Made by a program: the position numbers and the translations under genes | Assembly (NCBI GenBank): GCA_020440705.1 | Contig: JAGRNP010000015.1 | Coordinates: 1-51,802 of the forward strand | Origin: a bacterium | GTDB lineage: Bacteria; Krumholzibacteriota; Krumholzibacteriia; LZORAL124-64-63 | DNA: 51,802 nt | Reading direction: 5' to 3' | Notes under the pieces: model-generated | The model's input: only the letters and a program-made list of their open reading frames with translations | The model's database searches: none | Told to the model about the DNA's origin: nothing | Part shown: one piece after another, positions 1-7,051 of the stretch | Position numbering within the stretch: the first letter of the stretch is position 1 | Layout of the letters: every line of letters begins with the position of its first letter

Positions 1-1596
1 TCCCTCGTGCCCCAGGACGGCTCTTTCCTCGCCCTGGACCCGGCCGGCGACCGGCCCGACGCCGTGGTGGTGAGCACCGCCGTCGAGGACCGCGTGCCCG
101 ACGTGCGCGCCGCCCGCGAGGCCGGCGTGCCGATCCTGCACCGCTCGGAGCTGCTGGCCCGCCACGTGGCCTCCCACCGCACCATCGCCGTCAGCGGCAC
201 CAGCGGCAAGTCGACGGTCACGGCCATGGTGTTCACCATCCTGCGCGAGGCGGGCCTCGGGCCCGGGTTGCTGACCGGCGCGGGCCTGGCCGACCTGGTC
301 GCGGCCGGCCATCTGGGCAACGCCTGGGCGCCCGCGCCCGCGGCCGACGGCCCGCCGTGGCTCGTCATCGAGGCCGACGAGAGCGACGGCAGCCTCGTCC
401 GCTACCGACCCTGGGCCGGCGTGGTGCTGAACCTCGGCCTCGACCACAAGCCGCCCGCCGAGATCATGGCCATGTTCATGACGTTCCGGGAGAACGTGCA
501 GGGGCCGCTCATCGTGGCCGATCGGCCCGAGCTGGCGGACCTGCGCGGGGGCGCCCTCGTGTACGGGCTCGGCGACGGTCCCGGCCTGCGCGCCCGCGAC
601 GTCGTGCTCGAGCGGGACGGTGCGCGATTCACGATCGAGGACACCGCCTTCGGCCTGCCGGTGCCCGGGGCCTACAACGTGGAGAACGCCCTGGCGGCCG
701 TGGCCGCGGCCCGGGCCGCCGGCGTGCCGCTGGACGCAGCCGCCCGGGCCCTGGCCGGCTTCGGCGGGGTGGCGCGGCGCTTCCAGACCGTGGGCGTGGC
801 CGGCGGCGTCGAGGTCATCGACGACTTCGCCCACAATCCCGACAAGATCGCCGCCGCCCTGGGCGCGGCCCAGGACCTCGACCTCGCGGCCGTGCGCGTG
901 GTCGACGAGCCGGACGTGGCGGCGGCGGGGGCGCGGGCCGTGGCGATGGTGCGCGGCGGCGAGGCCGACGTGCTCATGAAGGGGTTGATCGCCACCTCGG
1001 ACTACATGAAGCTCATCCTGGACAAGGAGCGCGGCCTGCTGCCGCCGGGGAACGTGCTCTCCCACGTGAGCGTCTTCGAGCTGCCGGCCTACGTCGCGGC
1101 CTGCGGCAAGCTGCTCTTCGCCGGCGACGTGGCCATCATCCCGGCGCCGGACCGCGAGGCCAAGCGCCAGATCCTCGGCTACTGCCTCGACGCGGCGCGC
1201 AGCTTCGGCGTGGAGGCGCCCCGGGCCGCGCTCATCGCGGCCACCGAGAAGGTGAGCCCGCGCATGCCCGCCACCACCGACGCGGCGGAGATCGCGGCGG
1301 CCGGCGGCTTCGGCGACGCCATCGTCGAGGGCCCCCTGGCCCTGGACGTGGCCCTGTCGGCCGAGGCCTGCCGCATCAAGGGTCTCGACTCGCGCGTGGG
1401 GGGCGAGGCCGACGTGCTCGTGTTCCCGAACATCGAGACGGGCAACGTCTTCTACAAGGCGAGCACGCTGCTGGCGGGGGCGCGGCTGGCGGCGGCCGTG
1501 GTGGGCACCTCGGCGCCCTGCGTGCTGACCAGCCGGGCCGACAGCGAGGAGTCGAAGTTCCTGAGCATCGCACTGGGGTGCCGCCTGGTGAAGTAG
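1..1596 (+). CDS. Mur ligase (MurC/Mpl type) fused in frame to phosphate acetyl/butyryltransferase, 5' partial
   Basis: The reading frame is open at the first base, so the N-terminus lies outside the window; the first in-frame GTG (position 7) is inside the Mur N-domain. Numbering from that codon, residues 1-290 read as a UDP-N-acetylmuramate ligase: the stretch DAVVVSTAVEDRVPD, the P-loop GTSGKST (about 63-69), EADESDGS, and the start of the C-terminal domain at IDDFAHNPDKI (271-281). Instead of finishing that domain, the frame passes at about 286-298 into a Pta/Ptb-type acyltransferase (VVDEPD, GEADVLMKG, LSHVSVFE, EKVSPRMPATTDAAE, ADVLVFPNIETGN, VLTSRADS), which lacks its usual first ~85 residues. 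Both halves are therefore incomplete. Known: Mur ligases join amino acids to UDP-MurNAc; Ptb makes acyl-phosphate from acyl-CoA. Inference: either a deletion between two neighbouring genes or an assembly chimera; activity of either half is doubtful. Confidence 0.85.
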   Translation, partial: SLVPQDGSFLALDPAGDRPDAVVVSTAVEDRVPDVRAAREAGVPILHRSELLARHVASHRTIAVSGTSGKSTVTAMVFTILREAGLGPGLLTGAGLADLVAAGHLGNAWAPAPAADGPPWLVIEADESDGSLVRYRPWAGVVLNLGLDHKPPAEIMAMFMTFRENVQGPLIVADRPELADLRGGALVYGLGDGPGLRARDVVLERDGARFTIEDTAFGLPVPGAYNVENALAAVAAARAAGVPLDAAARALAGFGGVARRFQTVGVAGGVEVIDDFAHNPDKIAAALGAAQDLDLAAVRVVDEPDVAAAGARAVAMVRGGEADVLMKGLIATSDYMKLILDKERGLLPPGNVLSHVSVFELPAYVAACGKLLFAGDVAIIPAPDREAKRQILGYCLDAARSFGVEAPRAALIAATEKVSPRMPATTDAAEIAAAGGFGDAIVEGPLALDVALSAEACRIKGLDSRVGGEADVLVFPNIETGNVFYKASTLLAGARLAAAVVGTSAPCVLTSRADSEESKFLSIALGCRLVK

Positions 1597-1772
1597 GCCG
1601 GCGGGGGTGTCTCCGCCACCGCCGGGACGACCGTCTGCCGGAAGGGTCCGCGAGTCGCAGATTCCGGGGATCGCCTGGTCCGCACGATGGGATGAGTTGC
1701 GGCGAGGCGGCTTCCGGATCACGTTGGTGCACTGGACGACGTGACCGGAACCCCGGACGAGGACCGTTTTCG

Positions 1773-2249
1773 ATGAGACTTCCCGCTCCCGCACCCGACA
1801 CCCCGACCCTGGACCAGCTGCGCACCGCGTTCGGCCACGCCGGCCCGGACACCCCGGGGCGCTGGGGCAGCATGACCTGCACCCAGATGGTCCGGCACTG
1901 CCGGAAGTTCATCGATCTGTACCTGGGGCGCGTCGCCGTCCCCCTGCCCATGCGCCTGCTGGCCCGCCTGCTGGGCCCCCTGTTCCTGCGCCGGGCGCTG
2001 GCCAAGTCGCCGACCGCCACGCCCCGGAACCTGAAGACCCTGCCGGGAATCCGGTCCGGCGCAACCCCCGCCGGGGAATTCGAGGCCGAGCGCACGAAAC
2101 TGCTGGCCGCTTTCGACGAGGTGGCGGCCCTGTCGGGAACCCATGACCACCCGCTCTACGGCCGGATGGACGCCGGGGATGTCGTCAACCTCATCCGGCA
2201 CCACACCGCGCACCACGCCAACCAGTTCGGTCTGCTGGGCGGTTCGTGA
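1773..2249 (+). CDS. DUF1569 (DinB-like fold) protein
   Basis: 158 residues. The C-terminal stretch with HPLYGRMDA and HHTAHHANQFG matches my memory of the DUF1569 signature, a family placed in the DinB-like four-helix group where histidines can hold a metal; an N-terminal MTCTQMVRHC segment supplies another histidine. No reaction is established. The frame is open far upstream, but residues before the ATG at 1773 are composition-driven and unlike protein; a weak GACGAGGAC ribosome site lies at 1756-1764. It stands alone between the fusion gene and rubrerythrin. The 176 bases before it show no other gene. Confidence 0.75.
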   Translation: MRLPAPAPDTPTLDQLRTAFGHAGPDTPGRWGSMTCTQMVRHCRKFIDLYLGRVAVPLPMRLLARLLGPLFLRRALAKSPTATPRNLKTLPGIRSGATPAGEFEAERTKLLAAFDEVAALSGTHDHPLYGRMDAGDVVNLIRHHTAHHANQFGLLGGS

Positions 2250-2304
2250 ATCCGGGGAACAAGGGCCAGGAAGTCCCCTGGCTGTCTGTAACACCCTGCA
2301 ACAT

Positions 2305-2339
2305 AAGATTTTGAAAATCTTTTCAATTTGATTTTATGT
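2305..2339 (+). promoter_or_regulatory. AT-rich rubrerythrin promoter with nested inverted repeats
   Basis: An AT-rich island in GC-rich DNA. It holds a perfect repeat AAGATTTT-G-AAAATCTT (2305-2321), whose inner 7-1-7 geometry resembles Fur-family (PerR/Fur) operators, overlapping a second repeat TTGAAAA-TC-TTTTCAA (2311-2326). A possible -35 TTGAAA (2311-2316) and -10 TTATGT (2334-2339) are 17 bases apart, so a bound regulator would cover the -35. PerR control of rubrerythrin is known in other bacteria; the regulator here is inference. Confidence 0.5.
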
Positions 2340-2392
2340 GTTCGATTGGACATGGTTGACGGGTGGAATCGAACCCCAGCCGGAGGACCGTC

Positions 2393-2890
2393 ATGCCCAA
2401 CACGACCGAAAACCTCAAGGAAGCCTTCGCCGGCGAGAGCCAGGCGTTCCAGAAGTACACGTCCTTCGCCGAGAAGGCCGAGAAGGACGGCATGCCCAAC
2501 ATCGCCCGCCTGTTCCGCACCACGGCCCAGGCCGAACGCATCCACGCCGCGGGCCACTTCCAGGCCCTCGACGGCGTCGGCGACACCGTGGCCAACCTGA
2601 AGGCGGCCATCGGCGGCGAGACCTACGAGTTCGAGGACATGTACCCGCCGATGCTGGCCAAGGCCATCGAGGAGGACCACAAGGCCAAGCGCATGTTCGG
2701 CTTCGCGGTCGACGCCGAGCGGATCCACGCCGAACTCTACGCCAAGGCCCTCGCGGCGGCGGAGAAGGGCGAGGACCTCGCCGAGACGAACTTCTACCTG
2801 TGCCCGGTGTGCGGCCACATCGAGTTCGGCGCGGCGCCCGAGCGCTGCCCGATCTGCAACGTGCCGGCGTCGAAGTACGTGCAGGTCTAA
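2393..2890 (+). CDS. rbr: Rubrerythrin
   Basis: 165 residues. A ferritin-like four-helix domain with di-iron ligands in the ESQAFQKY, AEKDG, AQAERIHA and DAERIHAELY stretches is followed by a C-terminal rubredoxin-like Fe(Cys)4 site, CPVC (137-140) and CPIC (152-155). Known role: cytoplasmic reduction of hydrogen peroxide using electrons passed through the rubredoxin centre, typical of anaerobes and microaerophiles under oxygen stress. The ATG at 2393 is chosen over an in-frame upstream codon at 2363 because GGAGGA sits at 2382-2387 and the protein then begins like other rubrerythrins. It is a single-gene unit, with the operator-like repeats described at 2305-2339 upstream and a terminator just downstream. 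Confidence 0.95.
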   Translation: MPNTTENLKEAFAGESQAFQKYTSFAEKAEKDGMPNIARLFRTTAQAERIHAAGHFQALDGVGDTVANLKAAIGGETYEFEDMYPPMLAKAIEEDHKAKRMFGFAVDAERIHAELYAKALAAAEKGEDLAETNFYLCPVCGHIEFGAAPERCPICNVPASKYVQV

Positions 2891-2916
2891 CAGCCGCACC
2901 GTCTTCTGGTTTTCGA

Positions 2917-2951
2917 GGCCGGGTCTCCACCGTGAGATCCGGCCTTTTTTT
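2917..2951 (+). terminator. Rho-independent terminator after rubrerythrin
   Basis: Arms GGCCGGGTCTC and GAGATCCGGCC (one mismatch) with a short loop, followed directly by seven T. This is the clearest intrinsic terminator in the window. Confidence 0.9.
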
Positions 2952-2984
2952 GCGCCCAGCAGGGGGTCTTCCGCCATTCCGGTC

Positions 2985-3031
2985 TTGACACCCTGAATTT
3001 TGTATATACAATGTCCTATACAGTAATTGTA
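2985..3031 (+). promoter_or_regulatory. Strong sigma70-type promoter with 12-bp palindrome
   Basis: A perfect -35 TTGACA (2985-2990) and a -10 TACAAT (3007-3012) are 16 bases apart. A perfect palindrome TTGTATATACAA (3000-3011) overlaps the -10, TATACA occurs twice 12 bases apart (3005-3010, 3017-3022), and TACAAT/ATTGTA (3007-3012, 3026-3031) form a wider inverted repeat. The TTGTAT..ATACAA symmetry is like GntR-family operators; the regulator is unknown. It should drive the small lipoprotein at 3099. Confidence 0.7.
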
Positions 3032-3098
3032 CGGAATGCGAACACCACGGGGTCACGACTCTGGCGCCGTTCGACCATAGACCATCGGGAGAAGCACC

Positions 3099-3203
3099 AT
3101 GAAGACTCTCAAGAACCTGCTCATGATCTGCGCCCTGCTCGCCGTCGGCGTCGTCGGTGCGGGCTGCGCGGACGACGCGGCCCTGGACAAGGCCGTCCGC
3201 TAG
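3099..3203 (+). CDS. Tiny lipoprotein (34 residues)
   Basis: The ATG at 3099 follows GGGAGAAG (3087-3094) at good spacing. The product has a short basic start (MKTLKN), a hydrophobic core and a lipobox VGAGC, after which only twelve residues remain (CADDAALDKAVR). After signal peptidase II processing it would be a lipid-anchored dodecapeptide, with Asp at +3. It resembles the entericidin class in size and build but I see no family match. It lies between a terminator and the rhodanese gene and has its own strong promoter, so it is probably an independent, well-expressed unit. Possible roles (envelope stress, toxin/antitoxin-like peptide, processed signal) are speculation. Confidence 0.65.
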   Translation: MKTLKNLLMICALLAVGVVGAGCADDAALDKAVR

Positions 3204-3257
3204 GCGGCCGGGATTCGACGGAGGCGGTGCCGGGGTGGGGCGCCGTTCCTCCACACG

Positions 3258-3282
3258 AGGCGGGTCGCTGTGCGGCCCGCCT
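3258..3282 (+). terminator. Hairpin between small lipoprotein and rhodanese
   Basis: AGGCGGG (3258-3264) and CCCGCCT (3276-3282) form a 7-bp stem followed by TTGTCGT. The T-tract is poor, so this is a weak terminator or attenuator. Confidence 0.4.
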
Positions 3283-3341
3283 TGTCGTATCGTGGGAACC
3301 CGCGGCGCCCGAAGGCGGGCGCGGCCAACGAGGAGAGCAAC

Positions 3342-3662
3342 GTGCGCGACCTGACCGCCAGCGAACTGCGCGACCATCTGGCCGCGGCGAACGAACCGCC
3401 GCTGCTGCTCGACGTGCGCGAAGAGTGGGAGTACGGGATCTGCCGCCTGGAGGGTTCCCTGCTGCTGCCCATGGGGCGCCTGCCGGCGGGCATCGCCCAT
3501 CTGGAGCCGGCGCGGGAGACAGTCGTGATCTGCCACCACGGCATCCGCAGCCGCATGGTCGCGGCCTTCCTCGAACGCAGCGGGTTCACGCGCGTCATCA
3601 ATCTCGCCGGCGGCGTGGCCGCCTGGGCGCGGGACGTCGATCCCGACATGCCCGTCTACTAG
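3342..3662 (+). CDS. Single-domain rhodanese-like sulfurtransferase
   Basis: 106 residues, the usual length of a GlpE-type rhodanese. It shows LLDVREEWEYGICRLEGS (about 22-39), the active-site loop CHHGIRS with catalytic Cys64, and the closing INLAGGVAAW. Known role: carries a persulfide on that cysteine and moves sulfane sulfur to cyanide or cellular acceptors, in the cytoplasm. The GTG at 3342 is selected because GAGGAGAG lies at 3330-3337; an in-frame ATG-like extension to 3270 has no ribosome site. It converges with the TonB receptor gene, leaving 19 bases between stops. No partner gene indicates its acceptor. Confidence 0.9.
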   Translation: MRDLTASELRDHLAAANEPPLLLDVREEWEYGICRLEGSLLLPMGRLPAGIAHLEPARETVVICHHGIRSRMVAAFLERSGFTRVINLAGGVAAWARDVDPDMPVY

Positions 3663-3681
3663 GCCGTCCGGCCGCGCCGGA

Positions 3682-5682
3682 TCAGAACCGCACCGCCAGC
3701 CCGCCCGAGAAGGTGCGCCCCCCGTTGGGCAGCCCCACCTGGTCGTCGACCCGCGTGTTGAAGACGTTGTCGAGCCGCAGGTGGGCCTCGAGGCCGCGCG
3801 CCGGGCGGTCGAAGCGCCATCCCAGGCGCGCGTTCCACACCACGCCCGCCGGCAGGCGGCGCAGGCCGGACGGGTCGGTGGCGTCGGCGCTCCAGCGGGG
3901 GCCGGTGACGACGGCCTCGGCCAGGCCGTTGGGCCCGCGCGGCGGCGCCCAGTTCAGGCCGAGCCGCGAGAGGTAGTCGGGCCGGTCCTCGGCGGGGCGG
4001 TCGAAGTCGGCGTCGTCCTTCACCCGCGCGGCCAGGATGGTGTGCTGGGCCGCCAGGTCGAGGTCCGGGCCCAGGCCCCACGAACCGGCGAGCTCGATGC
4101 CCGGCACCCGGATCTCGGTCCGGTTCACGCGCTGGAACTGGCGCGCCGGATTGTCCAGGCTGATGCGCTCGATGCCGTCCTCGAGATAGAGCAGGAAGGC
4201 CGCCGCCTCGATGCGCCAGCGGGTGGCCACGCGCGCGTAGCCGGCCTCGTAGAGCACCTGCTGCTCGGGCGCGAGGTCGGGGTTGGGCACGAAGCGCCCG
4301 AGGGCGCCGCTGTACAGCTCGCGCAGGGAGGGGGCCCGCGTCCGGCGCGACGCCGCCAGGTGCGCCTCGGCGTTGCCGGGCAGGGGTCGGGTCAGGCGCG
4401 CGTTCCAGGTGCCGTGGCTGGCGGCCTCGTTGGCCGGCTGGGGGCCCGACTCGGGCGTGGCCACGTGGTCGATGCCCGCGCCCAGGCGAACCTGCCAGTC
4501 GGTCACGGGGTGGAACTCGAACTCGGCCACCAGCGAGGCCAGCCACTGGCTGTAGGCGTCGGTGGGGCCGCCCACGGTCAGGATCTCCCGATGGTGGGTG
4601 TAGCGGGCCGTGCCCTGCACCGCGAGCTGGGTCGTGTCGCCCAGCCAGTGGGTCAGGCGGGCCTTGCCGTAGCCGGTGCGGTCCCAGTTCTTCTCGTAGT
4701 CGTCGCCGGTCTGCAGTTCGGCGTCCCAGCCGTCGGGGCCGCGCGGGTCGATCTCCTGGCGGAAGAAGTCGGCGCTCAGGGCCGTCGCCAGATCCCAGCG
4801 CCCCTCGCGATCGAGGGGCACCTCGAGGGTCGCGCCGAGCAGCGCCCGCTCGCGCACGGGGTAGCGCCAGAAGCGGGCGTCGGCATCGGGCAGGTGCAGC
4901 TCGGCGGGCACGCCCTGCTCGGCCGTCCAGTAGGTGCCCAGCAGGCTCAGCCGCCCCACCTCCCGCACGGCGCGGCTGCCCCGCACGAGGGCCGCATACT
5001 GGCTCAGGTCGCTGTTCAGGCGGCGGTCCGAGCCGTCGCGCTCGACCGTGTCGCTGGGCAGGTTCACGGCGTTGCGCCCGTGCCAGCCGCCGGCGGCCAG
5101 CACGTCCCAGGCCCCGAGGCGGCCGTTGTGCTCGAGCTCGGTGCTGCCCAGGACGTGTTCGCCCACCGTGAAGGCGACCCGGTTGCGCGGGGCCCCGGGC
5201 TCGGGCGTCGGGGTCAGGATCTTCACGCTGCCGGCCAGCACGCCGGGACCGTCGAGGAGGGTCGTCAGGCCCCGCGTGCCCTCGAGCCGGCTCGTGCCGA
5301 CGACGGGCACGATCCGCAGGTCGGCGCGCTCGTCCCAGGGCAGGTTCAGGGGAATGCCGTCGAGGAAGACCTGCACGTGCCGCTCCGGCGCCCCGCGGAT
5401 CATCAGCGGCGTCTCGCCGCGGCTGTTGGTCACCACGCGCGCCGAGGGGATCAGGCCGGCGACGTCGGCCAGCGAGCCGGGGTCCTGCACCGCCAGGCGG
5501 GGCGCGTCGATGCGGGTCCGGTCCGGACTGGGCAGTTCGGCCTTCTCGCCGCTGACGGTCACCGCGGGCAGCACCGTCGTCAGGGAGTCGGCGGGTGCGC
5601 CCTCGGGCCCGGCGGCCATCGCGGGGGTGGCCGCGAGCAGGCCCAGCAGGGCGCAGACGCGGGCGCAGCGGGGAAACATCAT
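3682..5682 (-). CDS. TonB-dependent outer-membrane receptor
   Basis: 666 residues. A signal peptide (residues 1 to about 22, ending AMA) is followed by a plug domain with ETPLMIRGAPERHVQVFLDG and then antiparallel beta-strand repeats to a C-terminal aromatic residue (GGLAVRF), typical of a 22-strand barrel needing BamA for insertion. Known role: TonB/ExbBD-powered uptake of siderophores, cobalamin or other large ligands; the ligand here is not evident. The ATG at 5682 overlaps the stop of the upstream acetyltransferase as ATGA and has AAGGAG before it, so the two genes are translationally coupled. No carboxypeptidase-regulatory domain and no SusD-like partner are present, which argues against a glycan-uptake locus. 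Confidence 0.88.
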   Translation of the reverse strand: MMFPRCARVCALLGLLAATPAMAAGPEGAPADSLTTVLPAVTVSGEKAELPSPDRTRIDAPRLAVQDPGSLADVAGLIPSARVVTNSRGETPLMIRGAPERHVQVFLDGIPLNLPWDERADLRIVPVVGTSRLEGTRGLTTLLDGPGVLAGSVKILTPTPEPGAPRNRVAFTVGEHVLGSTELEHNGRLGAWDVLAAGGWHGRNAVNLPSDTVERDGSDRRLNSDLSQYAALVRGSRAVREVGRLSLLGTYWTAEQGVPAELHLPDADARFWRYPVRERALLGATLEVPLDREGRWDLATALSADFFRQEIDPRGPDGWDAELQTGDDYEKNWDRTGYGKARLTHWLGDTTQLAVQGTARYTHHREILTVGGPTDAYSQWLASLVAEFEFHPVTDWQVRLGAGIDHVATPESGPQPANEAASHGTWNARLTRPLPGNAEAHLAASRRTRAPSLRELYSGALGRFVPNPDLAPEQQVLYEAGYARVATRWRIEAAAFLLYLEDGIERISLDNPARQFQRVNRTEIRVPGIELAGSWGLGPDLDLAAQHTILAARVKDDADFDRPAEDRPDYLSRLGLNWAPPRGPNGLAEAVVTGPRWSADATDPSGLRRLPAGVVWNARLGWRFDRPARGLEAHLRLDNVFNTRVDDQVGLPNGGRTFSGGLAVRF

Positions 5683-6158
5683 CTCGACTCCTTGGGACCG
5701 AAGCCGTCCTTGTAGCGCAGGATGCGCGCGGGGTTGCCCGCGACGATGGCGCCGTCGGGCACGTCCTTCGTGACCACCGCGCCGGCGCCGATGACCGCGT
5801 GGGCGCCCACCTTCACGGGCATGATGGTGCAGTTGGAGCCGAGGCTGGCGTGGTCGCCGATGTAGGTGGGCTTCCACTTCTCCTTCTCCGGCTGGGGCGG
5901 CATGGTGTCGTTGATGAACATCACCCCGTGGCCCACGAAGACGTCGCTGCCGATGTGCACCATGTCGCAGATGAAGGTGTGGCTCTGGATCCGCGTGCGG
6001 TCGCCGATGGTCACGCCCTCCTGGATCTCGACGAAGTGGCCGACCATGCAGTCGCGGCCGACCTTGCAGCAGTACATGTTCACGAAGTTCCAGATCTTCG
6101 TGCCCTCGCCGATCTCGCAGTCGCGAATGAGTTGCTTTTCGTTGACGGGGTAGGTCAT
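5679..6158 (-). CDS. Left-handed beta-helix (hexapeptide repeat) acyltransferase
   Basis: 159 residues of hexapeptide repeats ([LIV]-G-x4), for example IGEGTKIW, VGRDCMVG, IGDRTRIQ, IGSDVFVG, IGDHASLG, VGAHAVIG, ending with AIVAGNPARILR, the usual close of WbpD/WlbB-like sugar N-acetyltransferases. Known family role: transfers acetyl from acetyl-CoA to an amino sugar (for example UDP-2-acetamido-3-amino-glucuronate) for surface polysaccharide; catalytic His is expected in the FGHG..FINDT region (about 92-100). The start has AAGGAGA upstream. It is first in a two-gene unit with a TonB receptor, a pairing I cannot explain from known pathways. Substrate unknown. Confidence 0.85.
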   Translation of the reverse strand: MTYPVNEKQLIRDCEIGEGTKIWNFVNMYCCKVGRDCMVGHFVEIQEGVTIGDRTRIQSHTFICDMVHIGSDVFVGHGVMFINDTMPPQPEKEKWKPTYIGDHASLGSNCTIMPVKVGAHAVIGAGAVVTKDVPDGAIVAGNPARILRYKDGFGPKESR

Positions 6159-6256
6159 GATGTCTCCTTGACGGCGGTCGCCGGTGGGCGGGCCCCGCCC
6201 CGGGCGGGCGGGCCGGATTTCGGTGCCCCAAGTTAATACACGTGGAAGGAATCGTC

Positions 6257-6847
6257 TTGAGAAATGATCCGGACCCGGCGCCGAGCCTCGGCTGGTCGGA
6301 CTTCGCCGCGGGCCGCCACCGCCCCGGCGGCAAGCACACCTGGTTCGGGGGCACGCCGGACGAGCTGCTCGACCGCGTGCGGGCGAACTGGTCGCAGCGC
6401 CGCCCGGGCGCCGGCCGCACGGGCCTGGACAAGGTCGTCGTCGTGCCGGTCGATCCGGCCGGTTTCGTGTCCAGCACGGTGCGCGTCGACGAGTCGACGA
6501 CCCTGCACGCCGCCTTCGAGCGCCGCCAGGCCCACGAGGACGGCTACGTGCGCGTGACGGCCGCAGGTCCCCGCGAGCCGGCGGTTCACGCTTCGGTCGT
6601 GCTCTATTCCGCCGATACCCTGCTCGAGAACGGGGGCACCCGCAGCACCGACTGCGCCTGGGAGGTCGTCTGCCTCATCGCCGGCCCCTCGGCCGACGAG
6701 CCCATGGATCCCCTGACCATGGCCCGCAACATGCTCGCGAAGCCGGGCGGCACCTTCTGCGCCTACTCCGCCGAGCAGTTCGCCGAGGCCGTGTGGTACT
6801 GGGCGGCCCGGGCCTCGGCGCACGTGCCGCCGCGCGAGGCCGACTGA
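6257..6847 (+). CDS. DUF3228 family protein
   Basis: About 196 residues. Motifs remembered for DUF3228 are visible: TWFGGTPDELLDRV, VVVVPVDPAGFVSSTVRV, AFERRQAHED, VVLYSADTLLENG, DCAWEVV, and MDPLTMARNMLAKPGGT followed by YSAEQFAEAVWYWA. The family is cytoplasmic and of unknown function. TTG at 6257 is chosen because AAGGAA lies at 6246-6251; GTG at 6242 is an alternative in the same frame. A candidate -10 TAATAC (6234-6239) sits just upstream. The stop overlaps the next ATG (TGATG), so it heads a compact unit with a zinc-ribbon protein and a YjbR-like protein. Confidence 0.8.
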   Translation: MRNDPDPAPSLGWSDFAAGRHRPGGKHTWFGGTPDELLDRVRANWSQRRPGAGRTGLDKVVVVPVDPAGFVSSTVRVDESTTLHAAFERRQAHEDGYVRVTAAGPREPAVHASVVLYSADTLLENGGTRSTDCAWEVVCLIAGPSADEPMDPLTMARNMLAKPGGTFCAYSAEQFAEAVWYWAARASAHVPPREAD

Positions 6848-7050
6848 TGTTCTTCATCTTCGGCTTCGGGCCGCGCACGAAGGACCTGGGTCCGGACGGG
6901 GAGCGCGACTGCCCGCATTGCCACAACCGCCGCACGTGGCGGCGCTGGGAACAGCGCAACTGGATCACCCTGTTCTTCGTCCCGGTGATCCCGCTCGGCG
7001 CCAAACGCATGACCCTGTGCCCCATCTGCGGGTACGGCCACGAGGAATGA
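6847..7050 (+). CDS. Small zinc-ribbon protein
   Basis: 67 residues with two knuckles, CPHC (about 22-25) and CPIC (about 58-61), separated by a strongly hydrophobic segment WITLFFVPVIPLG. The pattern (IFGFGPRTKDLG, then CPHC, then TLFFVPVIP, then CPIC) is recurrent in a bacterial and eukaryotic zinc-ribbon group of unknown function; the hydrophobic stretch is the buried strand pair rather than a clear membrane helix. ATG at 6847 overlaps the preceding stop, and the next gene begins one base after this stop, so the three are almost certainly one transcript. Confidence 0.8.
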   Translation: MFFIFGFGPRTKDLGPDGERDCPHCHNRRTWRRWEQRNWITLFFVPVIPLGAKRMTLCPICGYGHEE

Positions 7051-7051
7051 G

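Noticed and set aside
2311-2326. TTGAAAA-TC-TTTTCAA as an FNR site
   Set aside because: FNR sites are TTGAT-N4-ATCAA; the TTGA and TCAA half-sites here are two bases too far apart, so the Fur-like 7-1-7 reading is preferred.
2355-2385. tRNA-like T-loop (GGAATCGAACCCC) on the plus strand, read as a minus-strand tRNA 3' end
   Set aside because: The T-stem does not pair over five bases, no acceptor, anticodon or D arm can be built on the AT-rich sequence to its left, and it overlaps the rubrerythrin leader.
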